From contig LR990044.1 in assembly GCA_905147135.1 (NCBI GenBank), forward strand, positions 19,289,622 to 19,353,621: a DNA stretch of 64,000 nt, read 5' to 3'. The notes under the pieces are model-generated. The model was given only the letters and a program-made list of their open reading frames with translations. It searched no databases and was not told the DNA's origin. Source of the DNA: Blastobasis lacticolella. Its lineage: Eukaryota > Arthropoda > Insecta > Lepidoptera > Blastobasidae. Position numbers and translations under genes: made by a program. Numbering within the stretch: the stretch's first letter is position 1; each line of letters begins with the position of its first letter. Positions 11,798 to 22,420 of the stretch are shown here, piece by piece.

Positions 11798-12003
11798 CTT
11801 CACTACATAGTATAAAACAAAGTCGCTTTCTCTGTCCCTATGTCCCTTTGTATGCTTAAATCTTTGAAACTACGCAACGGATTTTGATGCGGGTTTCAAC
11901 AGCAGATAGAGTGATTCAAGAGGAAGGTTTATAAGCAAGTAGAAAGAGGGTAGGTAGGAGTAAAGTGGGTGTACGCGAACGAAGTCGCGCCGGGTCCACT
12001 AGT
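11798..12003 (+). mobile_element. Non-autonomous Helitron-like element (Lep1-like)
   Basis: It starts near CACTACATAGTATAAAACAA and contains CTGTCCCTATGTCCCTTTGT and ACTACGCAACGGATTTTGAT. It ends GAACGAAGTCGCGCCGGG followed by TCCACTAGT. The CTAG(T) terminus and these words are what I associate with short lepidopteran Helitron derivatives. An inverted, slightly shorter copy is at 37195-37362. Confidence 0.75.
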
Positions 12004-12407
12004 TATGCACAAATTTAGAAATATAACAAAAAAAAAAATGTTTAAAAATGTCATATTTAAAAAAATATTAATTTAATTAAGAGACGGAACATTAAACATC
12101 CTCAACCGGAAGGACCGTGGCGAAATCGATTAATAGAGTATGCAAAAAAAAAAACTTTCTCACACATGTGTTCTGATTCTGGTCAAGGAACCTTTTGTGG
12201 ACACCTTTGTTGGTCACATTGACAGATCGCGACTTCAAAGGGTTGGATTCCACCTTTGGAACAAAAAATGTAAATGACAGCGTGGGACAGTAGAACGAAG
12301 TATGTGCAAATATTATAAAAATTGTTGTTTGAGCGTAAACACTTGTAATTGAATATCTTCTTTTTCAAATCTGCAAAAGTCAATCCACATTTGGATCAAA
12401 TCTAGCA
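12004..12407. other. Unassigned stretch
   Basis: AT-rich with poly-A runs; no gene visible. Confidence 0.35.
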
Positions 12408-12457
12408 CAATAAATAAATGGCTGATAGTCCAGGGACTATCAGCCATTTATTTATTG
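12408..12457. repeat. Perfect palindrome, 24-bp arms, 2-bp centre
   Basis: The left arm 12408-12431 (ending GGCTGATAGTCC) and right arm 12434-12457 (starting GGACTATCAGCC) are exact reverse complements separated only by AG. Every one of the 24 pairs matches. No transposon end or target-site duplication is apparent. Confidence 0.95.
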
Positions 12458-13320
12458 GATCTTTATTTCATCGATCCATATATCATTTATTTAGCCGTAT
12501 CAGGATACGTAGGTAGTCCATTATTCAGTCCAAAAGTGACAGAATCAGTGTAGAAAGCGCTAATTACGAGATTATTAGATATAAATCGTAAGCTCAAACT
12601 CGTCATTGTTTGTGCGACCACAGATTTCTATGGCGTAAAAACTGGCCAGCTAGCGGTTCCCATTGATCTTGTTCCCATAGGTTCTTGCGGGTATTTAGTC
12701 CAACAGCGACCACTGTACTTTGACCCGTAAGCCGCAGAGCAATTCCCCGTAAGTCTTCCTACCCGTATCGGCGGAGAGGGGGTTAAGAGTTCAAGATACG
12801 TTGGTCAAAGTGTATAAGGTACGGCACGTTGATGAAACCAATTATCTGTAGCGTGAATTAAGTCGCGTAGTTTAATGCTTCGCGCGGCTATGGCACAGAG
12901 TTTGCTATTGACAGAGGGGGCATTGTTGGGTTAGGTAGCTATTATAGGTTTTTACCCATTAAAATAAATATATTGGGAACTATATGGATCAGTGCTTTAG
13001 TACAACAGTTTTCAACACTATTTTAATATGTTATGATTGGCCCAAAATTTTGACATAATTTTTTTTTTCGATTATATTCATTCTATTTATTCCTTCGATA
13101 GCTCTTTATCTTGCTCTCTGACGGTAATGTAGACAAAAGAATTTATCATTGCAATAATTTAAGGCAGTCTAGTCTTATCTCTCAGTTTTATTTAGTTCTG
13201 TATAAACAGCATCCATCCACCGGATCGTAAGTTTCCACTTAAGAAGTATAAAAAACAAAATCATAAAATTTGCAGCTCAAACCTTCTTAGTTCACAAACC
13301 AACAAATCCGAGCCACTCTG
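12458..13320. other. Unassigned stretch
   Basis: 12,580-12,850 is moderately GC-rich with no long open frame. It could be untranslated or regulatory DNA upstream of the CpG-rich block at 13,321, but nothing specific is seen. Confidence 0.3.
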
Positions 13321-13560
13321 GCGCAGGCTGGCTCTTTCCCGTGACGTTTGAACCGTCGCCGGCGCAGACAATAGCAGCGTTAGCTCGCACGCGGGTCAGT
13401 CGTCGGTTATCTGCCGATCGGAAGAAAGTCGATCTCGACGGCCTCGCACCCAGATTTATTGCTCTGTTCGCCTCTACGTTTACAGTTAGTTGCTACATCT
13501 GTGGCTTGCGTGTGAGGGTATTATGGTAATAGGTTCGCTTTAGTTCTGCGGTGAGCTGTG
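13321..13560. promoter_or_regulatory. CpG-enriched, promoter-like block
   Basis: There is a local rise in CpG (GTCGCCGGCGCAGAC, GCGTTAGCTCGCACGCGGG) in AT-rich surroundings. GGGTCAGTCGTCGG contains an arthropod initiator-like TCAGT. A 62-codon frame (13341-13529, +) has no recognisable content. No TATA box or paired downstream element is clear. Confidence 0.3.
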
Positions 13561-14287
13561 GATGCGTTTCGGTGTAGATTTCGCGCTATATTGGTCACGT
13601 ACATTCTGTGGTGTCAAAAAATGTTGCGTACGCCTTGCGGTGGTATTGCGTTGCGTGGGCTATTAGGTTGTGTCCACCACATTACTTTATCTACAAACAG
13701 GTGAAGACCATTTTTGCATGTTTATGTTAGTATATCTATAATTATATTCAAATACTGCGAGAAGCCGATATAGGCTCCATGTATAAGTACGCCTCAATTC
13801 AGCGTTTCTAGCAAACATTTTTACAAATTTTTCATCTTGTTCGTTTACTTTAATGTATATTAGCTTCTTATCTATTTATAAACTCATGAATGGAATTATA
13901 ACAAGCGTCATTCCAGAAACTACCTCCCAACGATTTTAACATACCTCAAGTTTTCTGCAAATCAAGCTCTTCCTAATTAACATTCTAATTAAAATTAAGT
14001 GGGTTTATATCGCTTTCATCTTCACGGTCAGTTGAAGTCTCCACTTTGACCTGAGGAGTGTTCATTGGAAATTAAACCTTGAGTCCTTACCATAGAATTG
14101 TAATTAAATTCTCTCTATGAATACCAGCTATGAATGAAAGTCTTTAGTGTGCGTGAGGTCAGTAAAATAAACAGCAATGTTAAAGTTTATCTCGACTTTG
14201 ATTAACCTTTTGATTTCGAGGTTCACATACGAGTAAATTGAAGAGAATATGTGTTGTTACTATTACGTGTATACCCTTACAACAAAA
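13561..14287. other. Unassigned stretch
   Basis: AT-rich; no gene, repeat copy or palindrome noticed. Confidence 0.35.
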
Positions 14288-14545
14288 TCAAGTGAATTTC
14301 TTTAGAATCCAAGAACTAGACGCTATTATAACTAGTCCATTTCCTGACTCCCAGCTACCTTTCGAACCGTTTAAGTTACCATACAAAAGAATTTGCTTAA
14401 GCCTTGCTAATAAGTCAACATTATCGCTCACAGTCTCCACGGCATTTCTACTTCCTTCATCGCTGCTATCTGTCTCCTCATTATATTCTTCTACGAACTC
14501 AACTGCGCCTCCGTTTGCAACGTTGCTAATTTCGCATGCCCTCAA
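14288..14545 (-). other. Exon-like open frame, unknown
   Basis: The minus frame encodes an acidic then mixed peptide (AVEFVEEYNEETDSSDEGSR, then VDLLARLKQILLYG). Composition is protein-like, unlike most frames nearby. Possible acceptors lie near 14530 and possible donors (TATGGTAACT, AAAGGTAGCT) near 14370-14400, none strong. It lies inside the long intron proposed between the 21.4 and 9.9 kb exons and could be a skipped exon, an unrelated exon or chance. Confidence 0.2.
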
Positions 14546-14923
14546 TTAAGCAGTCATCGTTCAGACGGATGTAAGTGCACAATCTGAGAACGGGTCATCG
14601 TTAACGAGGCACCGGTCACGAGCTGCCCGCTATGGGAAAGCTCCCAGCATAGAAATGCAGTTAGGACCTTTAGAGCGTGCAGTTTGGCACCTATAGCCGC
14701 CGTGGCGCCGTGTAAGTGATTGGAGGTGCTGTTGGGATTTGTTCGAGTCAGATTCGTTTTGTGGGAGAGTTGGGAGGCATGGGTATAGTTTTGGTGCTTG
14801 AATTGAATGACGTTTCAGTACGTACGACGTGACTTTTTGGAAAACTATTCATACTCATAGGTTGATTATTTTTCTAATTAGGGGCTGCTGGCATTAAATC
14901 TTGTTCGTAATATTACAAACAAA

Positions 14924-15141
14924 AATAATCATTTTGGCGTTAATGTCCCGGTTGTGCTCTCGTGTACGAGGGCCCAGGGTCCGCCTTGACCCAGGATTTG
15001 GCAGATCAGTTAAGCAACTGCCATCTGCCCTCCGTGATCCTGCTACCAAGGGAATCTGACCAGATTGGATTATGGTTAAGCATTCAGTCGCTTGAATGTG
15101 CGGATTTCAATTTTGTTCCTATCGGATAGAATTCAACTAAT
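14924..15141 (-). mobile_element. SINE family M, partial copy
   Basis: The plus strand reads ATAATCATTTTGGCGTTAAT, CCCGGTTGTGCTCTCG, AGGGCCCAGGGTCCGCCTTG and GGGAATCTGACCAGATTGGA, in the same order as copies at 36291 and 62189. The (ATAATCAT)-like end is the 3' tail on the minus strand. The tRNA-like head is missing or degraded beyond about 15140. Confidence 0.8.
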
Positions 15142-15526
15142 TTTAATTATTGAGTAACCACCTGGTTATGGCTGATAGATAGTCATCTAATTTAACCTAT
15201 ATTTTTGTCTTTCGTATCTAATAATAATTTAACATTAACCCTATTAAAATATAGGGAGTTATAACTCTATGTACGCCCACAACAATTCTGAGACAAAACA
15301 ACAATGCTTTAACACGAGATAAATCATGAAATGTACATCGAGCTATCATCTGACGCTCCTTTGGTTGTATGTCTTATGATTTTTAACACCCACTTAATAT
15401 CTGCGATGAAACAATAAGCCCTCTTGCAACATTGAGTTAAATGTGTCATGAACAAAATGTACGGACAAGTATTAGTAGCAAGAAACAATGATCAAAACCA
15501 AACATATCAGGCGGGGGTTTGATAGG
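15142..15526. other. Unassigned stretch
   Basis: AT-rich, no gene visible. Confidence 0.35.
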
Positions 15527-15744
15527 ATATATCTATACTAATATTAAAAAGAGGAAGTGTTTGGATTTTGGGGGTAATCAAATTACTGAACCGATTTCGA
15601 AAATTCTTTCAGTAACAGGGAGCTACATTCTTCCCGAGATCTTCAGTATTTTGGATCCTGTAAAACGAATAGGATCCCACCTTATATTTGAATATTTATG
15701 GAGACCCAAACTGCGTGTACGTGAAAACCGCGGGGACGACTAGT
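15527..15744 (+). mobile_element. Helitron-like short element
   Basis: It starts TATATCTATACTAATATTAA, has the phrase ACTGAACCGATTTCGAAAAT, and ends AAAACCGCGGGGACGACTAG with TT. This AATATTA...ACTAG architecture with 'accgatttcgaaaattc' inside is typical, to my knowledge, of short non-autonomous Helitrons in Lepidoptera. The 74-codon frame across it is not a gene. Confidence 0.65.
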
Positions 15745-17947
15745 TAGATATAAAACTGTTAGATAGTTTCAACAAAAAATCGAATTCATCCTACAAAGAA
15801 TGCAATTCATCATATAACACAAATTGTGGTCTATCAGTGACCAAGGATAGTCCAATTTGACGTCATATGGTGAACGATCAAAGATAAAATGGAAATAAAA
15901 AATTTTGACGAACACGTGAATCAAAAGATGTTGGACAATGGTCACGGACGAATTGCTCTTGTGATAGACAGTTTACGGATGAAGAATGGTCGATATAAAG
16001 ATCAGGTAGAATTTGATACTCCATTTTGCCTTCAATCAAATATTTGAGGGCGGCTCTGAATTTTAAGCCCGCGTTACTCTTAAACATTGGAAATCAAGAG
16101 AGGTAGCCGGGCAAAAATTTTAAAAACAAAATTATACAGAAGAAAATATGTTTGGTTGTATGTGAATTTACTTAAGCATCAATAAAATGCCTCTGCAAAA
16201 CATTGCTGTAAATCGTATCAATAAAAACCACTGTTAAACTGGCCTGAAAGCGCTACAGTAGCAATAACACCAACACATTCTCGAAGAACGACCCCGAAAA
16301 AATATGGAAAGTGACACTTGTAAACCCTTTTCTGTTAAAATTGATGAAAAGATGTCCTATAATGACGCACAATGGTTATTTTGCCTGGTGACTACGGACG
16401 CCAACCCTATTCCGCTTTGTTGTAACATTATCGGTAATTCTACTCATGTGGGTGCGGGCTTCTGAGCCTGTTTTGCCCAAAAAAATCTCTTTGACCAATT
16501 GTTTGTCAAAGGGACGCTGCCATTATTTTTTGTGAAGGTGTTTATCGAAGTTTGACCATGGGAAAATATTGGGAGTTCAGGTGCTTCTATCGGATTCGGG
16601 GCTATTGTCACCTGTTGTATGCGTGCATTCTTATTTGATTTTTGATAAAATCTTCAAAGCTTTTGTGTGATCGAACCCGATATTTTATATTATGTCTCCT
16701 TGTGTTACATCATATTATGTATGAATTAAATATTTACATGTTTGAGTTCGTTACTATGTTTTTAATATACCTATTATGGATTAGTTTCTTCTTAAAGAGT
16801 TCTGAAAATAGTCGACAAACAATTTATTACAATTTAAAAGAGAACTACGACCAAATCTCTCTAATATAGCGGTGACTGTTTATTCATACGACTTTTAGTT
16901 TCACTCAACACTCGAAGGCAAATGAGGACGGGATTAAAAAATTAAGGTCATTGTTGCACAGACCTTTAATCCGGCGAGGTCTACCACACCTACCAAAGTT
17001 TAAATCTTCTCAAGCGTTGAAAGGCCGACGGGGACAAATTGGTATCAAAGGCTGACAAAGATGGACTCTTCAGTGACTGTCCACCCACTCCCCGGCTATT
17101 GATCGTGGTCTCTCACAATAAATTAATTCTTGTTATGAACATTTTTTATCCCATTGTGTTTGGACCGCGTATTTATTTTACTAGACTCGGTAATAGAGGC
17201 TAATGGGCGGACATTGGTCAAAAGAGATTTAGTCCGGAATAAAGAACCGATTGATGGTCTCCAACGGAAATTGCTTCATCAGTAAAAACATTCTCAATAA
17301 AAAGCTTTACTTTCTGTTTTTATTGTACCGATTTCAGTTAGTGTTATTTAAATATACTTATTAGTATTATTTAAAGAATATGTTGTTCGTATTAGTCCTA
17401 AGTTGGTAAATCCTCTATTTAGATTTAGGAGATTACACAAAATCGATAACAATATTCGAATTGTTGCTACTATCTCCGCAAAGTATCTAAACCTTACTAA
17501 TTCCATCTCAACATTTTACACAAAAATGTGTTTAGCTATTGTATTTATTGTTTGCAATAATACGATTTGTATTGTTGGGAACCATAATCCTTTTCTCCGA
17601 GAAAGGATTGTTTAATTTCTACTGGAGAGTACGGTTACGGTGTAAAGAATTCAAACTATTATCTATTAGTTTTCTTGTACAGGTATAATACAGCCACTGC
17701 AATGTTTCTTTAAACAACCTCCTACGTAGCTCTGCTCTTCTTAATTGGACCGGACTAATAAATCCAATTTAAGCGGACCTCCGCTGACATAACATATGTA
17801 AATTCATACGTCTTTATCTTAAGAATCACAAATACAGAATGCCGATCGATACGGGCATCAAACAAAAAAATAGCAACCAGTCCAGTTCGAGATTCAAAAC
17901 GGGTGGCCGCCGTCCGCCGATCATTATTCTAAATACGAAAATTAACT
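15745..17947. other. Unassigned stretch
   Basis: AT-rich. The minus frame 15878-16087 encodes MEYQILPDLYIDHSSSVNCL and is protein-like over about 60 residues but has no family or splice support. Hydrophobic frames at 16642-16869 and 17403-17615 (+) look like AT-rich noise. Confidence 0.3.
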
Positions 17948-18142
17948 TTATTCCCATAATTTAAATATCAACTGCCAGTGTCTTTTAAAACGAAGTCTGT
18001 CGATCTCTCTTTCTAATTGTTTTTGTCTTTCTCTAATGGACGTAACAATGTCAATTGCTGAATTTATACGTTCTGCTGACGAATTCAATTTATTGTTACA
18101 TCTTTTGCTAGATGCGAAAGCGCATCGGTGCTTCTTTCCCAC
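17948..18142 (-). other. Exon-like open frame with predicted coiled coil
   Basis: The minus frame ends in NSAIDIVTSIRERQKQLERE then IDRLRFKRHWQLIF and a TAA. The arginine/glutamate heptad-like spacing suggests a short coiled coil. A pyrimidine-containing acceptor (GCGCTTTCGCATCTAG) lies within it, at about 18107. No family recognised; a chance frame is possible. Confidence 0.2.
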
Positions 18143-19560
18143 GATAGTTGCAGTAGTTTGTTTGCCCTCTTAGTATTGAATTGTAGTTTAAGTTTACATT
18201 TTAATTAAAATGCATCTTTTTTACTATGCTAATTGAGATTGAAAATTATTTTACTTTTTTAGCAAAGTTATTAATCCATTTTCTTCTTATTATATTTATA
18301 CCCATTTGCTATAATAGGTTCTCAAATACCTTCTTTATCATTAGTATTTGTATTTAGTTTTATCAAGTGGCCAGTTATTGAGATGTAAAGGTTCATTAAT
18401 AGAAGAGTTAAATACTGACATCGCTCTACATACAAATTGTAGCGAATTTATTACGTGCATCGAAGTATCAAGATCGTTGGTGGGCAATAATTCTTGACCA
18501 CGGACCAAGATTGAGGGTTCCGCTTGTAAATGCGATGCTTCGATATTCTCTTAATGAAGACATATTGAATCGCTAAGCGGCGAAAGACAAGATATAGGCA
18601 ATGTTTAAATTGACGTGCGGTCCTTTATGTTGAGTCCGCTCTCAATTTTTAACAAAACAACGACAAATGAATGAAAGGAACAATTTCGTTCAAGTTGAAA
18701 GAGAAAATTAGCATCTCAAGAAATTTATAAGTTTAAACTCTGTTCTCAATAACGGTAAAATCGAACACGTCTACGGACTGCAATTTTTAATAAAAAATAA
18801 ACACATTTATTTTTCTCGAGAAATTTATTCCAATACCAAGAGTAACAACAACCATATTTCATCCTGCGCTGAACAAAAACAATTTCAATTAAAACCGTGA
18901 CGGAGGACACAAAAACCCTTGTCAATTAGCGACAAACGTTGCAAAACAAATCGGCGAGTCAGTTAATATTTTATTTAGCCACGGCGCGCCGTACCGGGAA
19001 GTTAACTTAGATTTTTAAAAGTTTGTTCGGAAAGTTCCAGCCCCGGCCTCTCCGACTCACACCTGATAAAGTAATTTTACGTTTCCCTAATTCACACTTT
19101 TGAGGAGGGTTTAAAAAACCCACGGAAAGGTTTCCTGCCTTCGGATTCGGACGTAATTTGGGATTGGATCTGGGTCCGATTTAATTTTTAATCCCTTTCT
19201 CTCTGTTTTTATTTTTAGCATTTAGATTGTGCCCGTGCACAATTTGTCACTTGCAAAATACAATTTTATTTTGTTTTCTTCGTGCTTAATTTTGACTTAC
19301 AATTTAGATATAATGGAACCTTTATAGCGAACGATTCAGTAAGTAGTAAACGTTCATATAATATAATGGTTCATGTAATATTTAGAAGAAAAAAAACGAC
19401 TCGGTAATTATTGGTTTTGCACTGCTCCAAGCGTGAGAGGGTCGGCCAAAGCCTCGAGTTTCATGTACAAAGGGGCCCCATTGTGAGTGGTGACAAAGAG
19501 CGAGTACCTCGGACTGCTTGCGTTCAAAATAAGAACAAACGTGTCATCGACGAAATGACG
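18143..19560. other. Unassigned stretch
   Basis: Unique-looking, AT-rich to balanced sequence without long frames or internal copies. 18,380-18,600 and 18,900-19,150 are relatively GC-balanced and may be untranslated or regulatory DNA; nothing specific. Confidence 0.3.
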
Positions 19561-19740
19561 CGTGTCGACCAATCGGGCTCGGAGGCCGCAGACGTTGGTG
19601 ACGTCACCGAGCCGTCGACCAATCGCGGTGGACTGTGGACCGTCGCCTCCGGTCAACTTGGACTAATTGCCGGTGTGTGCGATAACACTCGAACGATACG
19701 TGCGCGTGAGTCGATCCGCACACACGTACGTAATGCACAG
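19561..19740. promoter_or_regulatory. CpG-rich promoter-like block with CCAAT pair and CRE palindrome
   Basis: GTCGACCAATCG occurs twice, at 19564-19575 and 19614-19625, exactly 50 bp apart, each holding a CCAAT box. Between them lies GGTGACGTCACC (19597-19608), a perfect palindrome with a CREB/ATF core. CpG-rich sequence continues to about 19730 (GATACGTGCGCGTGAGTCG). A 116-codon frame (19411-19761, +) spans it without recognisable protein features. This arrangement is typical of a proximal promoter, direction unknown. Confidence 0.45.
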
Positions 19741-20983
19741 TTTACAAAATTAGTAATGTAATTTATGGCAGGTAAAATTCGTCATCCCAGTGTCCGTAAC
19801 GTTGAAGGCAAATATTGACCATTATCCAATTGTTTAATTATAGATTAATAGACGCATGCACGATTTTTTTCAAGACATGTCACAATCATTGCTGAAGACT
19901 ATTTTGATACGGTAATAAGTATAATAAGACACAAAAAACTTTGACCAGTGGTATCCATAAACAGTTAAGTGAAGCATGAGAACAACTTCTGCACTTTTGC
20001 TCATAATAAGTAATTAGAATAAGTAACTGTTGGGCAGTGGGAACAAAAGCTGTCAAACAATGGCTTTAAATGGAAATTGTATTCATTAAACAATCTCTAC
20101 TCTTTGTGGTGGCCAGTGCATCTGTTATGGATTGAATTATTGCTGTGGTAACGGTTTCCGGATTCTTACAGTTTTAATGGCATAAGTAAAAAATAATATA
20201 ATAAAAAATAGCATACCAAATGCCTGTAGGACAATAAACTTTATTATACAATGTGTAAGAAAAAACATGAGTAAAATTGAGAAGTGTTAAAGGCTAATAA
20301 TTAAGATTATGACAATAAATATTTTCAGATTGTAAAATTAGATTGAAGACTATGAGCTAGATTGTAGGATTAAAATTTATTTTTGTATATTTTACATTTA
20401 ACATATTTTACACGTAAAAGAATCTCTAACGTAAATTAATATATTATTGTGGGTATTTTATTCACACAATAGCGTTATTGTACCTAGCAATTAAACACAT
20501 ACCATTCAAGTAAAAATCATAACCCATTTTGTTACCGTTATTATTGTAAAATAGTTACTTTCCTTAGATATGTCTGAGTAAATTAATGTAAAATGAATGA
20601 ATTCACATTTTTTAAAGAACAAAGATAAAAATGTTTGCGTCAGTTATCTACCGATCATTCATATATTACGTTTTATTTTAAGATTATATCAATGGTCAAT
20701 GTACAGGTAGTGACCGCTGGATTATCATAGATTATTTGAGAACGTGACCGATTGTAATTCCTTTTATCTGTTTGCATGTCATTGTGGAAATGTATGTATT
20801 TTTAATGATATATTTCTGTAATTTTTACCTGCATTGTTGCTATTTACACCTTTTATTTTTTTATCACGTATATTAAAATCGGGACCTATTCTTTTTTGCA
20901 AAAGAATACCCGTACCCGTACAAAAAAAATTAACCTACATTTAAAACGGCAAACATTTTTCAAAACTATCACTATAACTAAAA
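19741..20983. other. Unassigned stretch
   Basis: Strongly AT-rich; no gene, transposon end or internal copy noticed. Confidence 0.35.
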
Positions 20984-21031
20984 ACGTCCAGTTTATTCTA
21001 TGCAATTTCTTGCATAGAATAAACTGGACGT
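20984..21031. repeat. Perfect hairpin, 22-bp stem, 4-base loop
   Basis: ACGTCCAGTTTATTCTATGC plus AA (20984-21005) is the exact reverse complement of 21010-21031, separated by TTTC. There are no mismatches. No target-site duplication or transposon end is seen. Other than having one arm copied from the other, the sequence is unremarkable. Confidence 0.95.
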
Positions 21032-21420
21032 AGCTAGCCAAGAATTTAAGCACTGTCCCTAGCTGGCTACTCAATCTGCGGGGTCTTTTCAAAGAGGTTT
21101 ACCCTTTTGGACGAGTGGACGGGACTGACCACAATCGCCTCGTGTCAATATTGACGCGCAAGCCCGGGTATTAAGTAGCTCATTGCGGGGTGAATAGCGT
21201 CTCGGCGACACAGATGGGACGCCGGACCGCACTGTTTATCTTGAAGGAATACTTGGCGTGCAAGAGTTTGAAGTTTACCAAAAAAAAGCGGATTTTGAGG
21301 AGAAAAAATAGTTTTTTTTTGTGGGATTTTGGGTATTTTTTGTGCGAATTTTGGTTGGATCAGTAACAAAGTAATTTAGTTTATAAGTGCTTGATGTAGT
21401 ATTCTGTGTCGCGAACTTAC

Positions 21421-21543
21421 CTTGCGCGATGCGTACAGCTGGCATCTTGATTCTCATCTTGATTTGGTCACCTATTTTTAGATCTTCAACAACTTCTTTA
21501 TCCTCAGAAATCTTTATCTCAATATCGATATCAGGCGACAGTC
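21421..21543 (-). CDS. Candidate internal coding exon, unknown protein
   Basis: The minus strand has a donor CAAG|GTAAGT at the 3' side, a near-perfect consensus. The 123-bp open segment encodes LSPDIDIEIKISEDKEVVED and LKIGDQIKMRIKMPAVRIAQ. An in-frame TGA lies 7 bases upstream of the proposed acceptor (AACTGAAG|GA), so the frame is bounded. The charged, beta-prone string with IGD resembles, weakly, the start of the C-terminal half of insect zona pellucida domains; this is only an impression. It enters and leaves in phase 1, matching candidates at 26358 and 9907. The weak point is the poor pyrimidine tract at the acceptor. Confidence 0.4.
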
Positions 21544-22049
21544 CTTCAGTTCACTTCACATGTGCCGCCGTCGGTCAGGCGGCTTATCGTCCTTTTAAAA
21601 CGTTCGATAACAGAGGTCGAGCCACAGTTTCCAACTTTAAAGTCCGACGGTGATGGTCAACACCGTTGTTAGTCATCTTTCTGAATTCGTCATCGTTGAC
21701 GGTCAGCCGCTACTTTTTCCTTTTCATGTTGGCAAATTGGTTCACACGTGTCATCGGCCAAATGTTTACACTCTAAATTTAACTGGCCATAGGGGCTTAT
21801 CAACACTTGAAAGAGCGTCTCAGTGCCCTATCTAATCTGCCCTCGGTTGGCGATCTTGCAATTCGGCGACACGCTGGTCACAATCCGGTCAAAAAAATAA
21901 CTTCTTCACTTGTCCAGTCCGAAAATTAACAATAATAATTCACTGTCCGAATTGCCAAAATATTACTAGGTAAATCCCGAAAAATCTTCAGGCCGGTTTA
22001 ATTTTAAGTCGTTAGTGCGAAATTTTGGTGGCGAACTCGCAATGTTCTT
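21544..22049. other. Unassigned stretch upstream of CpG island
   Basis: Balanced base composition, frames on both strands under 90 codons. Could be promoter or untranslated DNA linked to the CpG island; no specific element identified. Confidence 0.3.
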
Positions 22050-22420
22050 TATTGGGTAAGTTGTGTGCTATGTTTACGAAGGTGCGGAGGCGCGAGGCTC
22101 GCGATCGCGGCGTCAGGTGCGCGGCCGGTCGCCCGCTCTCGCCCGGTGTCCGAGAGCGTCTGTCCCGTGTCCCTTCGCGCGAGGGCTCCGGGCTTCGCGT
22201 GTCCACAGTCGCGCCGTCTCGCTCGGCCGGCCGACCGCGGCGCGTGCGAGTCCGCCCGAAGTGGCCAGGGGTTACTCGCGGTCGCCGCCGGCTCGGCTGC
22301 CCGAGTGGGAGCGCGGCATGCGTGAGCCTCCGCCTCCGCCGCGCGAGCGACAAGGACGGCGACACGGAGTAAGCGCCGCGCGTCGGTGTGCGTGCGCGGG
22401 TGGGGCGAAGATGCAGCGCG
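22050..22420. promoter_or_regulatory. CpG-dense island
   Basis: This is by far the most GC- and CpG-rich part of the window (GAGGCTCGCGATCGCGGCG, GGCCGGCCGACCGCGGCGCG). Frames are open in four or more directions, up to 209 codons, all Arg/Pro/Ala-rich, as expected from base composition rather than coding. A GTAAGC donor-like site follows GACACGGA at about 22370. It is probably a gene promoter with 5' UTR; direction unresolved. The absence of CpG depletion implies little germline methylation. Confidence 0.5.

Noticed and set aside
19411..19761. 116-codon plus frame and 82-codon minus frame
   Set aside because: Mutually overlapping in a CpG-rich promoter-like block; no protein-family features. 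Annotated as regulatory instead.
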